A DNA stretch of 5,036 bases from Acidobacteriota bacterium (GTDB lineage Bacteria; Acidobacteriota; Terriglobia; Terriglobales; Acidobacteriaceae): positions 1-5,036 of the forward strand of contig QIAW01000394.1 in assembly GCA_003225655.1 (NCBI GenBank), written 5' to 3'. The translations under genes were made by a program, and so were the position numbers. Below the pieces are notes generated by a model that was given only the letters and a program-made list of their open reading frames with translations, did not search any database and was not told where the DNA came from. Shown here piece after piece: positions 1 to 4,722 of this stretch (its first letter is position 1; each line of letters opens with the position of its first letter).

Positions 1-410
1 TGGTGGGGAAGCACAGCAGGCGTCTCCTGGAAGGGAAGCTCCACCGCCCAATCGTGCGGCAGATCAATGCCGTGCCATCCGCTGTCATCGAACTTCAGCG
101 CGGTCACCGGCAGAAAATTACCGGAGTTGGCGAATTGCCCTCCGCGCCGCGTGGCGCCGTAGCCAAAGTCTTTGGCCGCATCATCGGCGTGGCCGAACTG
201 GAAGCGCCACCCGAAATCAAGCAGCAGACGTTCGCGCGGCGACGAAGATGCGCCGGCCGGCCCTGGTGAAGATGGCGTTATGGGTTTGCTTGCCGAGTCT
301 GTCGGCGCTTTTCCCCCGGCTGATAGTGGCAGAGCTGCGTTTGCTGTGGCCGCTCCGGCAGAAGCGGCCAGGGCTGTTTTGAGTAGATGACGGCGGGTCC
401 AGCGTGGCAT
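1..410 (-). CDS. Glycoside hydrolase family 2 (beta-galactosidase-like) protein, Tat-exported, N-terminal part only
   Basis: The reading frame starts at ATG 410..408 and leaves the window at base 1 after 136 complete codons, so the catalytic part is not visible. A ribosome binding site GGAG lies at 420..417, six bases before the start. Residues 4-12 (W-TRRHLLKT) form a twin-arginine export motif with R6 R7, followed by an alanine-rich hydrophobic stretch to about residue 27. Residues 28-58 are a Pro/Ser/Gly/Ala-rich linker. From residue 59 (RERLLLDFGWRFQFGHA) through DDSGW (108-112) and DLPHDWAVELPF (116-127) the sequence has the typical opening of the GH2 sugar-binding jelly-roll domain in bacterial beta-galactosidases and related enzymes. 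By family knowledge such enzymes release terminal beta-linked sugars; the signal places this one in the periplasm or outside. The exact substrate cannot be told: beta-galactosidase, beta-glucuronidase and beta-mannosidase share this fold. The family assignment is firm and the specificity open. Confidence 0.85.
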   Translation of the reverse strand, partial: MPRWTRRHLLKTALAASAGAATANAALPLSAGGKAPTDSASKPITPSSPGPAGASSSPRERLLLDFGWRFQFGHADDAAKDFGYGATRRGGQFANSGNFLPVTALKFDDSGWHGIDLPHDWAVELPFQETPAVLPH

Positions 411-430
411 GGGATTCTCCGAAGTGCAAG

Positions 431-436
431 AGTATA
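431..436 (-). promoter_or_regulatory. Possible -10 box for the GH2 gene
   Basis: TATACT reads on the minus strand at 436..431, a 5 of 6 match to the sigma-70 -10 consensus, downstream of the terminator of the barrel gene. A start of transcription about seven bases later would leave a very short leader that still contains the GGAG ribosome binding site. No good -35 hexamer is present at 16-18 bp, so this is a weak call. Confidence 0.3.
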
Positions 437-464
437 CCTGAACGCGGCAATGGATGATCGCTAA

Positions 465-512
465 AGAAGAACGGAAAGGAAGAAAGGCGGCTACCATATT
501 GCGGCAGCCGCC
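465..512 (-). terminator. Rho-independent terminator of the outer-membrane barrel gene
   Basis: Eight bases after the barrel stop codon the minus strand forms a GC-rich hairpin. Arm GGCGGCT (512..506) pairs with AGCCGCC (492..486). After one mismatch the stem continues for two more pairs around a seven-base loop. The stem is followed directly by the T-rich run TTTCTTCCTTT (485..475). Position, orientation and tail all fit an intrinsic terminator, so the GH2 gene downstream probably has its own promoter. Confidence 0.8.
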
Positions 513-520
513 GGTGTAGC

Positions 521-1288
521 TTAGAAGCGGAAATTAATGCCCATGCGGCCGATGGTCGTCTTGAGACTGGCGTGATGGGTCCAGACGTTTGTAGGGAACG
601 CAATCGGCGGAGTGAAGGCCATGAGATTGGTGCTCGTGGTGGTCACACTGCCAAAATCGGCATGAAGAACTTCGCCCTTGACTGACCAATGGTGCGCGAT
701 GCGAAACTCAACGCCGCCACCGGCAATCCAGCCTTTTCTGTTTTCATTCACCCGGCCGTTCTCAGTGGCCGTCGCAAATGTGTCGTCAAACCGTGCCTTG
801 TAGTCGAAATTGGTCACGGCAAGGCCGCCGGTGCCATAGAACAGGACGCGATGGAAAGCCACACCGACGCGAGGCCGCGCGGTGAACAGCCAATCGGTCC
901 TGACCGACTGCGTGACCGTAAACCCTGTGGTTGGACAGCAGGGATAAATTCCTGACTTGCTTTGCTGCTTGCTCAACTGCATGTGGCCAAAATCAATCTC
1001 TCCTCCAAGGACGAAAGGACCGATTTGAAAGTTGCCACCCGCCTGACCGCCACCGACAGCGCTGCTGGGGCTCAGTTTCTGTGCTCCGGCAATGGCAATC
1101 GCCGGGGGACTGGTCATGGCGAAATAGCCGGTTGGACTGAAAATTGTGGTTGTTGTTGCGTTCGAGCCGCCAGAGGCGCCGCCCAAATTCACTCCGACGT
1201 AAACGCCGCCGAAATCGCTGGCCTGCGCGGAGTTCACTACAGCGAGGGTCAAGATTACTAAACAGACTACTGCCCAAGTTCTCTTCAT
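521..1288 (-). CDS. Outer-membrane beta-barrel protein (porin-like, OMP_b-brl type)
   Basis: The protein has 255 residues. I chose ATG 1288..1286 because AAAGGCAGG precedes it at good spacing; an in-frame ATG six codons upstream (1306) has no ribosome binding site. Residues 1-23 are a Sec signal peptide: MKR, a hydrophobic core, then cleavage after NSAQA. The mature part alternates glycine-rich and aromatic strands, with family-typical stretches TDWLFTARPRVGVAF (131-145), LFYGTGGLAVTNFDY (149-163), GWIAGGGVEFRIAHHWSVKG (187-206) and EVLHADFG (207-214). The last residue is Phe (INFRF), the usual beta-signal for assembly by the BAM complex. It should sit in the outer membrane as a small barrel of about eight strands; whether it is a pore or an adhesion/structural protein cannot be read from the sequence. 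A Cys-Cys-Pro at 117-119 is unusual for this family. It is monocistronic by the terminator just after it. Confidence 0.88.
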   Translation of the reverse strand: MKRTWAVVCLVILTLAVVNSAQASDFGGVYVGVNLGGASGGSNATTTTIFSPTGYFAMTSPPAIAIAGAQKLSPSSAVGGGQAGGNFQIGPFVLGGEIDFGHMQLSKQQSKSGIYPCCPTTGFTVTQSVRTDWLFTARPRVGVAFHRVLFYGTGGLAVTNFDYKARFDDTFATATENGRVNENRKGWIAGGGVEFRIAHHWSVKGEVLHADFGSVTTTSTNLMAFTPPIAFPTNVWTHHASLKTTIGRMGINFRF

Positions 1289-1381
1289 GAATACCTGCCT
1301 TTGCATTTGGATTTTTTTGATTCAAAACCGTAGGCGCGGTCAATTACAGTCCAACAGCGCCATTCCGGGGGGAAGGCCTAC

Positions 1382-1387
1382 ATTATA
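1382..1387 (-). promoter_or_regulatory. -10 box of the outer-membrane barrel gene
   Basis: A perfect TATAAT reads on the minus strand at 1387..1382, in GGTTATAATG. It would give a leader of roughly 85 bases before the ATG at 1288. The -35 region at the matching distance (about 1410..1405, CAATCT) is poor, so an activator may be needed. The left arm of the inverted repeat 1392-1430 lies four bases upstream of this box, within the -10/-35 spacer. Confidence 0.5.
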
Positions 1388-1391
1388 ACCG

Positions 1392-1430
1392 ATGTAAGTG
1401 TGACAGATTGACCTTCCACGCCACTTACAT
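1392..1430. promoter_or_regulatory. Operator-like inverted repeat ATGTAAGTG / CACTTACAT
   Basis: A perfect 9-bp inverted repeat has arms at 1392-1400 and 1422-1430, separated by 21 bp, with arm centres 30 bp apart (about three helical turns). The left arm lies between the -10 box (1387..1382) and the -35 region of the barrel gene promoter. The right arm lies in front of a possible plus-strand -10. The long spacer and AT-balanced arms fit two same-face binding sites for a dimeric regulator better than a terminator. The regulator is unknown. Confidence 0.4.
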
Positions 1431-1435
1431 AGTAG
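1408..1435 (+). promoter_or_regulatory. Possible divergent promoter for the small plus-strand ORF
   Basis: TTGACC at 1408-1413 matches the -35 consensus in 5 of 6 bases. After 16 bp, TAGTAG at 1430-1435 matches the -10 in 4 of 6. The right arm of the inverted repeat falls in the spacer and touches the -10. The only reading frame it would serve is the 44-codon ORF starting at 1480. Confidence 0.25.
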
Positions 1436-1479
1436 TAGTGTCGCCAGCAATTAATTTGTTACAGATGCGGGAAGGAACG

Positions 1480-1614
1480 ATGGAATACTCCTGGGAAGAT
1501 CCAGCAATGCAAAAGCTGGTTGCAAAGGGATCGTTGGTGCTCTATGAGGCGGGCGACTTTCTTCCTTTCGGGTTCGTATCCAAGGCGATTTCATCATCTG
1601 TGTTGCAGAGATGA
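1480..1614 (+). CDS. Small hypothetical protein, 44 residues, possibly a truncated gene start
   Basis: I do not recognise this protein. The frame is open from at least 1408, but ATG 1480 is favoured because GGAAGGA (1470-1476) sits at ideal distance in front of it. The product runs from MEYSWEDPAMQKLVAKG to AISSSVLQR: an acidic/amphipathic start, then a mildly hydrophobic middle (SLVLYEAGDFLPFGF) with no clear membrane segment or signal peptide. It is divergent from the barrel gene across the inverted-repeat region and convergent with the MFS gene, whose shortened end lies 41 bases beyond this stop. It could be a genuine small protein, the surviving 5' end of a longer gene lost by deletion, or a chance frame. 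Short length and lack of family resemblance keep confidence low. Confidence 0.3.
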   Translation: MEYSWEDPAMQKLVAKGSLVLYEAGDFLPFGFVSKAISSSVLQR

Positions 1615-1655
1615 CTTCCTCAGAGATGAAACTGATGCTTTCAAGGGGAATCACT

Positions 1656-2792
1656 TCAGAGCATCACGATGTTGGCGAGTTCGAATCCGCCGAGGGCCCA
1701 ACGGTATCCTACGTGGAGATAAAGATGATGCTCCACCTGGTTCACCGGAGAGGCAAACAGAATGCCGAGCTGGTAGGCCAGACCGGGAATCAGTCCGCGG
1801 GCGGTATCAGGGGCAAGCTCGTTGAGGTGTGCCGGAATAATTCCCCACGCGCCCTGAACCCCCACCTGCATCAGGAATGCTCCCAGGGCCAGCTTATAGA
1901 GTCCGTAGGAAAAAGCCCAAAGTGGAATCACGGCGAGCGAGAGCAGGAGCGCGGCAGCCATGGTGCGGCGGCGGCCCAGGCGCTCGGAGAGGTGTCCAAA
2001 AATCACCGAGCCAAAAATTGCGCCGACGTTATAGAAGATCACGATGTAAGAGACCGTGTTGACCGCAATTTTGTGTTCCGTTTTCAGGAAGTCAGGATAA
2101 AGGTCCTGCGTGCCGTGCGAGAGGCACAGCATCGAGGTCATGAGCAGCATCAGGTAGATGAAACTTTTCCAGTATGCCGTCACCGAAGAGAAAATGGCCT
2201 TCACGCTGGGCACCCGGTGCTGCTCCCAGGCCTTCGATTCCGGTACGTGGGTGCGAACGTAGAGCGCGAGCAAGGCGGGAACTCCTCCCGTCCAGAACAT
2301 AGCGCGCCATCCCCAGTGTGGCAGAATCACGCGCGCGGCCACGGAGGCCAGAAGGTATCCCCAGGAGTATCCGCTTTGCAGAATTCCGGAGAACATGCCG
2401 CGCCAGCGTGGAGGGGCGCTCTCCATGGCTAGCGATGAGCCCACGCCCCACTCGCCGCCCATGCCGATGCCGAACAGGATGCGCAAAACCAGAAACGTAG
2501 GATAGTTAGTCGCAAAGCCGCAAAGCACTTCAATCACGGCAAAGTAGATTACGTTGGCCATCAGCGGCAGGCGGCGTCCGTAACGGTCGGCCAGCAAGCC
2601 GAACAGCAGCGCCCCCACCGGACGCATGGCCAGAGTGCCCGTCAGCGTGGCGATAATCGCGCCCTTGCTTACATGAAATTGTGCAGCCAGCGTGTCGTAG
2701 AGAAAGATAACGATGAAGAAGTCGAAGGCGTCGAGCGTCCAGCCCAGAAAACCGGCGGTGACGGCATGTCCGGAGCGTGGCGGGTTAGGCAT
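1656..2792 (-). CDS. MFS transporter, SHS (sialate/lactate:proton symporter) family, shortened C-terminus
   Basis: This 378-residue inner-membrane transporter probably imports an organic acid or acidic sugar with protons. Visible marks include TAGFLGWTLDAFDFFIV in helix 1 (12-28), the MFS motif A loop GLLADRYGRR (65-74), the SHS-typical GMGGEWGVGSSLAMES (110-125) with WRGMFSGILQSGYSWGYLLA (130-149), GWRAMFW (161-167), a second-half motif A copy GHLSERLGRRR (266-276), and QGAWGIIPAHLNELAPD (313-329). The family match (TC 2.A.1.12, NanT/Jen1 relatives) is by memory of these motifs; the substrate is not determined. ATG 2792 lies 17 bp after the TPR stop with no strong ribosome binding site, suggesting translation coupled to the TPR gene. 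The protein stops at GYRWALGGFELANIVML, partway through helix 12. Relatives continue through that helix and a charged tail of some 20-30 residues. The other minus-strand frames after the stop show no MFS continuation, so a single frameshift does not explain it. Confidence 0.85.
   Translation of the reverse strand: MPNPPRSGHAVTAGFLGWTLDAFDFFIVIFLYDTLAAQFHVSKGAIIATLTGTLAMRPVGALLFGLLADRYGRRLPLMANVIYFAVIEVLCGFATNYPTFLVLRILFGIGMGGEWGVGSSLAMESAPPRWRGMFSGILQSGYSWGYLLASVAARVILPHWGWRAMFWTGGVPALLALYVRTHVPESKAWEQHRVPSVKAIFSSVTAYWKSFIYLMLLMTSMLCLSHGTQDLYPDFLKTEHKIAVNTVSYIVIFYNVGAIFGSVIFGHLSERLGRRRTMAAALLLSLAVIPLWAFSYGLYKLALGAFLMQVGVQGAWGIIPAHLNELAPDTARGLIPGLAYQLGILFASPVNQVEHHLYLHVGYRWALGGFELANIVML
2721..2780 (-). 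repeat. Parent copy of the duplicated MFS 5' segment
   Basis: This part of the MFS gene (codons for PRSGHAVTAGFLGWTLDAFD, residues 5-24) recurs at 3754..3814. The first 39 bp (2780..2742 against 3814..3776) differ at only two bases. The remaining 21 bp align with one single-base gap and six differences. Confidence 0.85.
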
Positions 2793-2809
2793 GCAATGGC
2801 TTTATTGAA

Positions 2810-3661
2810 TTACTTCTGTTTTTCTTTGTACGTGGTCTCAACTTTAACGCCGATGAATCCGAGCATCTGCTTAACATCCTCTACGTGTCCGCCATCAGGA
2901 GCGAGTTCCAGATATTTTTTCAGCGCCTCAGCGGTTCCCGCCGGCGGGGTGAGCACTCCCTTGGCATCGGTTGTGCTCTCTGCTAGCAGGATTGAGCCTT
3001 TAATAAAGTACGCGTCCGCTTTCTTAGGATCAGCGGCAATCGCCTTGTCGCAGGCTGCGAGTGCACCCTCGGTGTGGCCCATGTTGTATTGGGTGGCGCA
3101 GAGATTGAAATACGCGACGCCGGGGTTGGGCGACATCTCCGCGGCCTTGCTGAACGCTGCAAGCGCCTCCTCGTTCTTCCGCAACTTGAGATAGCTGTTG
3201 CCTTCCGAGGTCAGCATCTGGGCAACGGCAATTTTGGTGGCCGCCAGGTCGCCGTTGGGCGCGGCTTCGCTCTGGGCCGCAGATATGGTCTTCTCGTACG
3301 TGGCCAGGGCTTTTTCATACTTTCCCTGGTTGAGCTGCATGTCGCCCAGCTTTTTTTGATACTTCCAGTTTTCCGGGTGCTGCGCGATCAACTGGCTCGC
3401 GGTGCTTTCCGCATCCGGCCAATTTTTTTCCTGCACGGCGGCATCGTACTTTGCCTTCAGTGCATTCTCAGCTTCACTCTCCTTGTTCTTTTCTTTGTCA
3501 GCCTCAACCTGCTCCTTCGACTTGGCTGGCTTGCCGGAGCCGGCCTGGCACCATGCCGGCGTGGCGCCGAGGGCGATCAGCAGAAGCGCGAACGCCACCG
3601 GAGCTGAAGTCCTGCGGATGATCGGCGGTGTTCGTGGAGAAAGCCTGGATTTCATCTTCAA
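2810..3661 (-). CDS. Exported tetratricopeptide repeat (TPR) protein
   Basis: The protein has 283 residues from TTG 3661 or 281 from ATG 3655. GGAGGT at 3671..3666 is four bases from the TTG and ten from the ATG, so the TTG start is slightly favoured. Residues 20-40 form a Sec signal peptide core with likely cleavage after AWCQA; the cysteine lacks a proper lipobox. Residues 44-70 are a Lys/Glu-rich, probably helical segment. At least four TPR units follow: about 97-130 (WKYQKKLGDMQLNQGKYEKA), 147-180 (GNSYLKLRKNEEALAAFSKA), 181-214 (VAYFNLCATQYNMGHTEGAL) and 215-256, the last interrupted by an insert (TTDAKGVLTPPAGTA) before EALKKYLELAPDG. TPRs are protein-binding scaffolds, so it likely acts in the periplasm as an adaptor; its partner is unknown. 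It heads a two-gene unit with the MFS transporter 17 bp downstream. Confidence 0.85.
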   Translation of the reverse strand: MKMKSRLSPRTPPIIRRTSAPVAFALLLIALGATPAWCQAGSGKPAKSKEQVEADKEKNKESEAENALKAKYDAAVQEKNWPDAESTASQLIAQHPENWKYQKKLGDMQLNQGKYEKALATYEKTISAAQSEAAPNGDLAATKIAVAQMLTSEGNSYLKLRKNEEALAAFSKAAEMSPNPGVAYFNLCATQYNMGHTEGALAACDKAIAADPKKADAYFIKGSILLAESTTDAKGVLTPPAGTAEALKKYLELAPDGGHVEDVKQMLGFIGVKVETTYKEKQK

Positions 3662-3718
3662 CTGTACCTCCGCAACGTCGGCAGCGCACTACTCACTGTA
3701 CTCAAACGTTGCTGCGGT

Positions 3719-3724
3719 ATTATA
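3719..3724 (-). promoter_or_regulatory. -10 box of the TPR-MFS operon
   Basis: A perfect TATAAT reads on the minus strand at 3724..3719, giving a predicted start near 3712 and a leader of about 50 bases before the TTG/ATG starts. No good -35 hexamer is found at 15-18 bp (around 3747..3740, CACAGGTA). The leader begins and ends with the 7-bp inverted arms ACGTTGC (3706-3712) and GCAACGT (3672-3678), the second running close to the ribosome binding site, which could fold weakly. Confidence 0.45.
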
Positions 3725-3753
3725 CGCATCAACGTGGGTTACCTGTGGCGGCA

Positions 3754-3828
3754 ATCAAAGGCGTAAAGGGTCCCGGCCCAGAAAACCGGCGGTGACGGCG
3801 TGTCCGGAACGTGGATATCCTCTTCCAT
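3754..3828 (-). pseudogene. Decayed 5' fragment of a second SHS-family MFS transporter gene
   Basis: On the minus strand 3814..3776 repeats the MFS gene's 2780..2742 with 37 of 39 bases identical. Both differences are synonymous (CGC/CGT for Arg and CAT/CAC for His), so both encode PRSGHAVTAGFLG. Homology continues to 3754 once a single extra base is allowed near 3772-3775: the codons then read T-L-Y-A-F-D against T-L-D-A-F-D in the intact gene, again mostly with third-base changes. Upstream, ATG 3828 with GAGG before it would start M-E-E-D, but one base is missing to join the PRSG frame. Beyond 3754 no similarity remains. The pattern shows a former coding paralogue, now frame-broken and cut to about 75 bp, just upstream of the TPR promoter. 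It encodes nothing functional. Confidence 0.75.
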
Positions 3829-3830
3829 TA

Positions 3831-3859
3831 ACCTCGTGTCTCCGTGCCTCCGTGGTGAT
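3831..3859 (-). repeat. Short dispersed repeat, copy 1 (CACGGAGGCACGGAGACACG type)
   Basis: Read on the minus strand, ACCACGGAGGCACGGAGACA is followed by CGAGGT and, two bases on, by an ATG at 3828. It aligns with 4693-4722 on the plus strand at 23 of 30 columns with one gap, all mismatches being transitions. Similar A/C/G-rich tandem-like strings are, from general experience, common between genes in several phyla, but I know no established function. Confidence 0.55.
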
Positions 3860-4104
3860 CAATCAACCTTAATCTGCTGCGGATGATTGGCGGGGAAACT
3901 GCAACCCGGGGAACAGTTGCAAACACCCCATTGCAATCCGTCATTTTGCCTGCCCGCGGCGCGTTGCCGGAGTCCGTTCCACTATGGTACCGTTGCCTCA
4001 TCTGGATAAATTCATCTTTGAACTCTAAAAGCCAGGTTCGAAGGACTGGGTTCCACAACTTCACGAACAAATGCCGGTCGCCGCGGCTGAAGAGGAGAAA
4101 AAAC

Positions 4105-4659
4105 ATGGGCATCGTGCTGATCTTTATTATCCTGCTGGTTGTCATCGCCGGAGTGCTGGTCATGATCTACAACGGCCTGGTGCAACTGCGGGTGCGCTCC
4201 GAGTCTGCCTGGTCCGATATTGATGTGCAGCTCAAGCGCCGCCACGATTTGATTCCCAATCTGGTGGAGACGGTCAAGGGATACGCCGCCCACGAAAAAG
4301 GCACCTTCGAAAACGTCGCCAAATACCGCTCGGCTGCCATGTCAGCCACCTCGGCACCCGACCGCGCCCAGGCTGAAGGCCAGCTCACCATGGCGCTGAA
4401 GGGTTTGCTGGCAGTGGCGGAAGCCTACCCGCAGTTGCAGGCGTCGGAGCAGTTCAAGAACCTGCAGCAGCAACTGAGCCAACTGGAAGATGACATCCAG
4501 AACTCGCGCCGTTATTTCAACGCCGTGGTGCGCGACCTGAATACCAAGATCGCCTCGTTCCCAACCAACATCCTGGCCGGAATGTTCGGCTTCACCCCGA
4601 AACAGTTCTTCGAGGCCCCGGCGGCAGAACGGGAGAACGTCGAGGTTAAGTTTACGTAA
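4105..4659 (+). CDS. lemA: LemA family protein
   Basis: The protein has 184 residues, the normal family length. ATG 4105 is chosen because AGAGGAGA (4091-4098) precedes it and it begins the membrane helix directly; the frame is open upstream to 3883, but that part shows no protein-like features. Residues 2-21 form one N-terminal membrane helix (GIVLIFIILLVVIAGVLVM). After it come the LemA hallmarks: YNGLVQLR (22-29), AWSDIDVQLKRRHDLIPNLV (35-54), ETVKGYAAHEKGTF (55-68), AEAYPQLQASEQFKNLQ (105-121), LEDDIQNSRRYFNAVVRDLN (127-146), FPTNILAG (152-159) and a conserved tail GFTPKQFFE (162-170). LemA proteins are membrane-anchored four-helix bundles with the helical part outside the inner membrane; their molecular role is not settled. 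It is followed after 63 bp by the DUF2207 gene on the same strand with no terminator between, the usual LemA-DUF2207 pairing. The symbol is the family name. Confidence 0.93.
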   Translation: MGIVLIFIILLVVIAGVLVMIYNGLVQLRVRSESAWSDIDVQLKRRHDLIPNLVETVKGYAAHEKGTFENVAKYRSAAMSATSAPDRAQAEGQLTMALKGLLAVAEAYPQLQASEQFKNLQQQLSQLEDDIQNSRRYFNAVVRDLNTKIASFPTNILAGMFGFTPKQFFEAPAAERENVEVKFT

Positions 4660-4692
4660 TTGCTCAAGCCAAAGATTCAACACGGATTACGA

Positions 4693-4722
4693 ATTACCGT
4701 GGAGGCGCAGAGACGCGGAGGT
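4693..4722 (+). repeat. Short dispersed repeat, copy 2, overlapping the DUF2207 ribosome binding site
   Basis: ACCGTGGAGGCGCAGAGACG followed by CGGAGGT on the plus strand is the counterpart of the minus-strand repeat at 3859..3831. It ends exactly at the ATG of the DUF2207 gene, so its final GGAGG (4717-4721) is the only strong ribosome binding site available. Confidence 0.5.

Larger units (their letters stand above)
1289..1655. other. Stretch without a confident gene between the barrel and MFS genes
   Basis: These 367 bases contain the barrel gene leader and promoter, the inverted repeat 1392-1430, the 44-codon plus-strand ORF, and an imperfect inverted repeat between the convergent ends (TTTCATC at 1589-1595 against GATGAAA at 1625-1631). 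I found no RNA gene, insertion sequence end or clear terminator for the MFS gene here. Confidence 0.6.
3662..4104. other. Divergent intergenic region between the TPR and LemA genes
   Basis: These 443 bases contain the TPR promoter, the MFS gene remnant (3754-3828) and the dispersed repeat (3831-3859). A 19-bp near-repeat of the TPR signal-peptide region lies at 3877-3895 (against 3612-3630, 17 of 19 identical). LemA must be transcribed from somewhere in 3900-4090, but I see no convincing -35/-10 pair there. TTGCCT at 3993 and GATAAA at 4005 are poorly spaced. No RNA gene or complete ORF is supported. Confidence 0.6.

Noticed and set aside
1589..1631. Possible terminator between the convergent small ORF and MFS gene
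   Set aside because: The arms (TTTCATC / GATGAAA) are AT-rich with imperfect inner pairing, and neither strand has a T-run after the stem.
1611..2432. 273-residue plus-strand ORF inside the MFS region
   Set aside because: It is antisense to the clearly recognisable MFS coding sequence, and its product is charged and featureless, typical of a shadow frame in GC-rich DNA.
3899..3936. Cluster of CTGCAA/TTGCAA/TTGCAA hexamers upstream of LemA
   Set aside because: Spacing is irregular (18 and 14 bp) and the motifs are too short to distinguish from chance.
4031..4062. tRNA T-arm-like string GGTTCGAAGG
   Set aside because: No matching acceptor, anticodon or D-arm sequence surrounds it, so it is a chance likeness.
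3883..4104. Upstream extension of the LemA frame to ATG 3883 (74 extra residues)
   Set aside because: The extension lacks protein-like features, overlaps the repeat-bearing intergenic region, and would bury the N-terminal membrane helix; ATG 4105 has a strong ribosome binding site and matches the normal LemA length.
3828..4163. 111-residue minus-strand ORF overlapping the LemA start
   Set aside because: Its end (HHGGTETRG) is simply the translated dispersed repeat and its beginning is antisense to LemA; no ribosome binding site or family resemblance.
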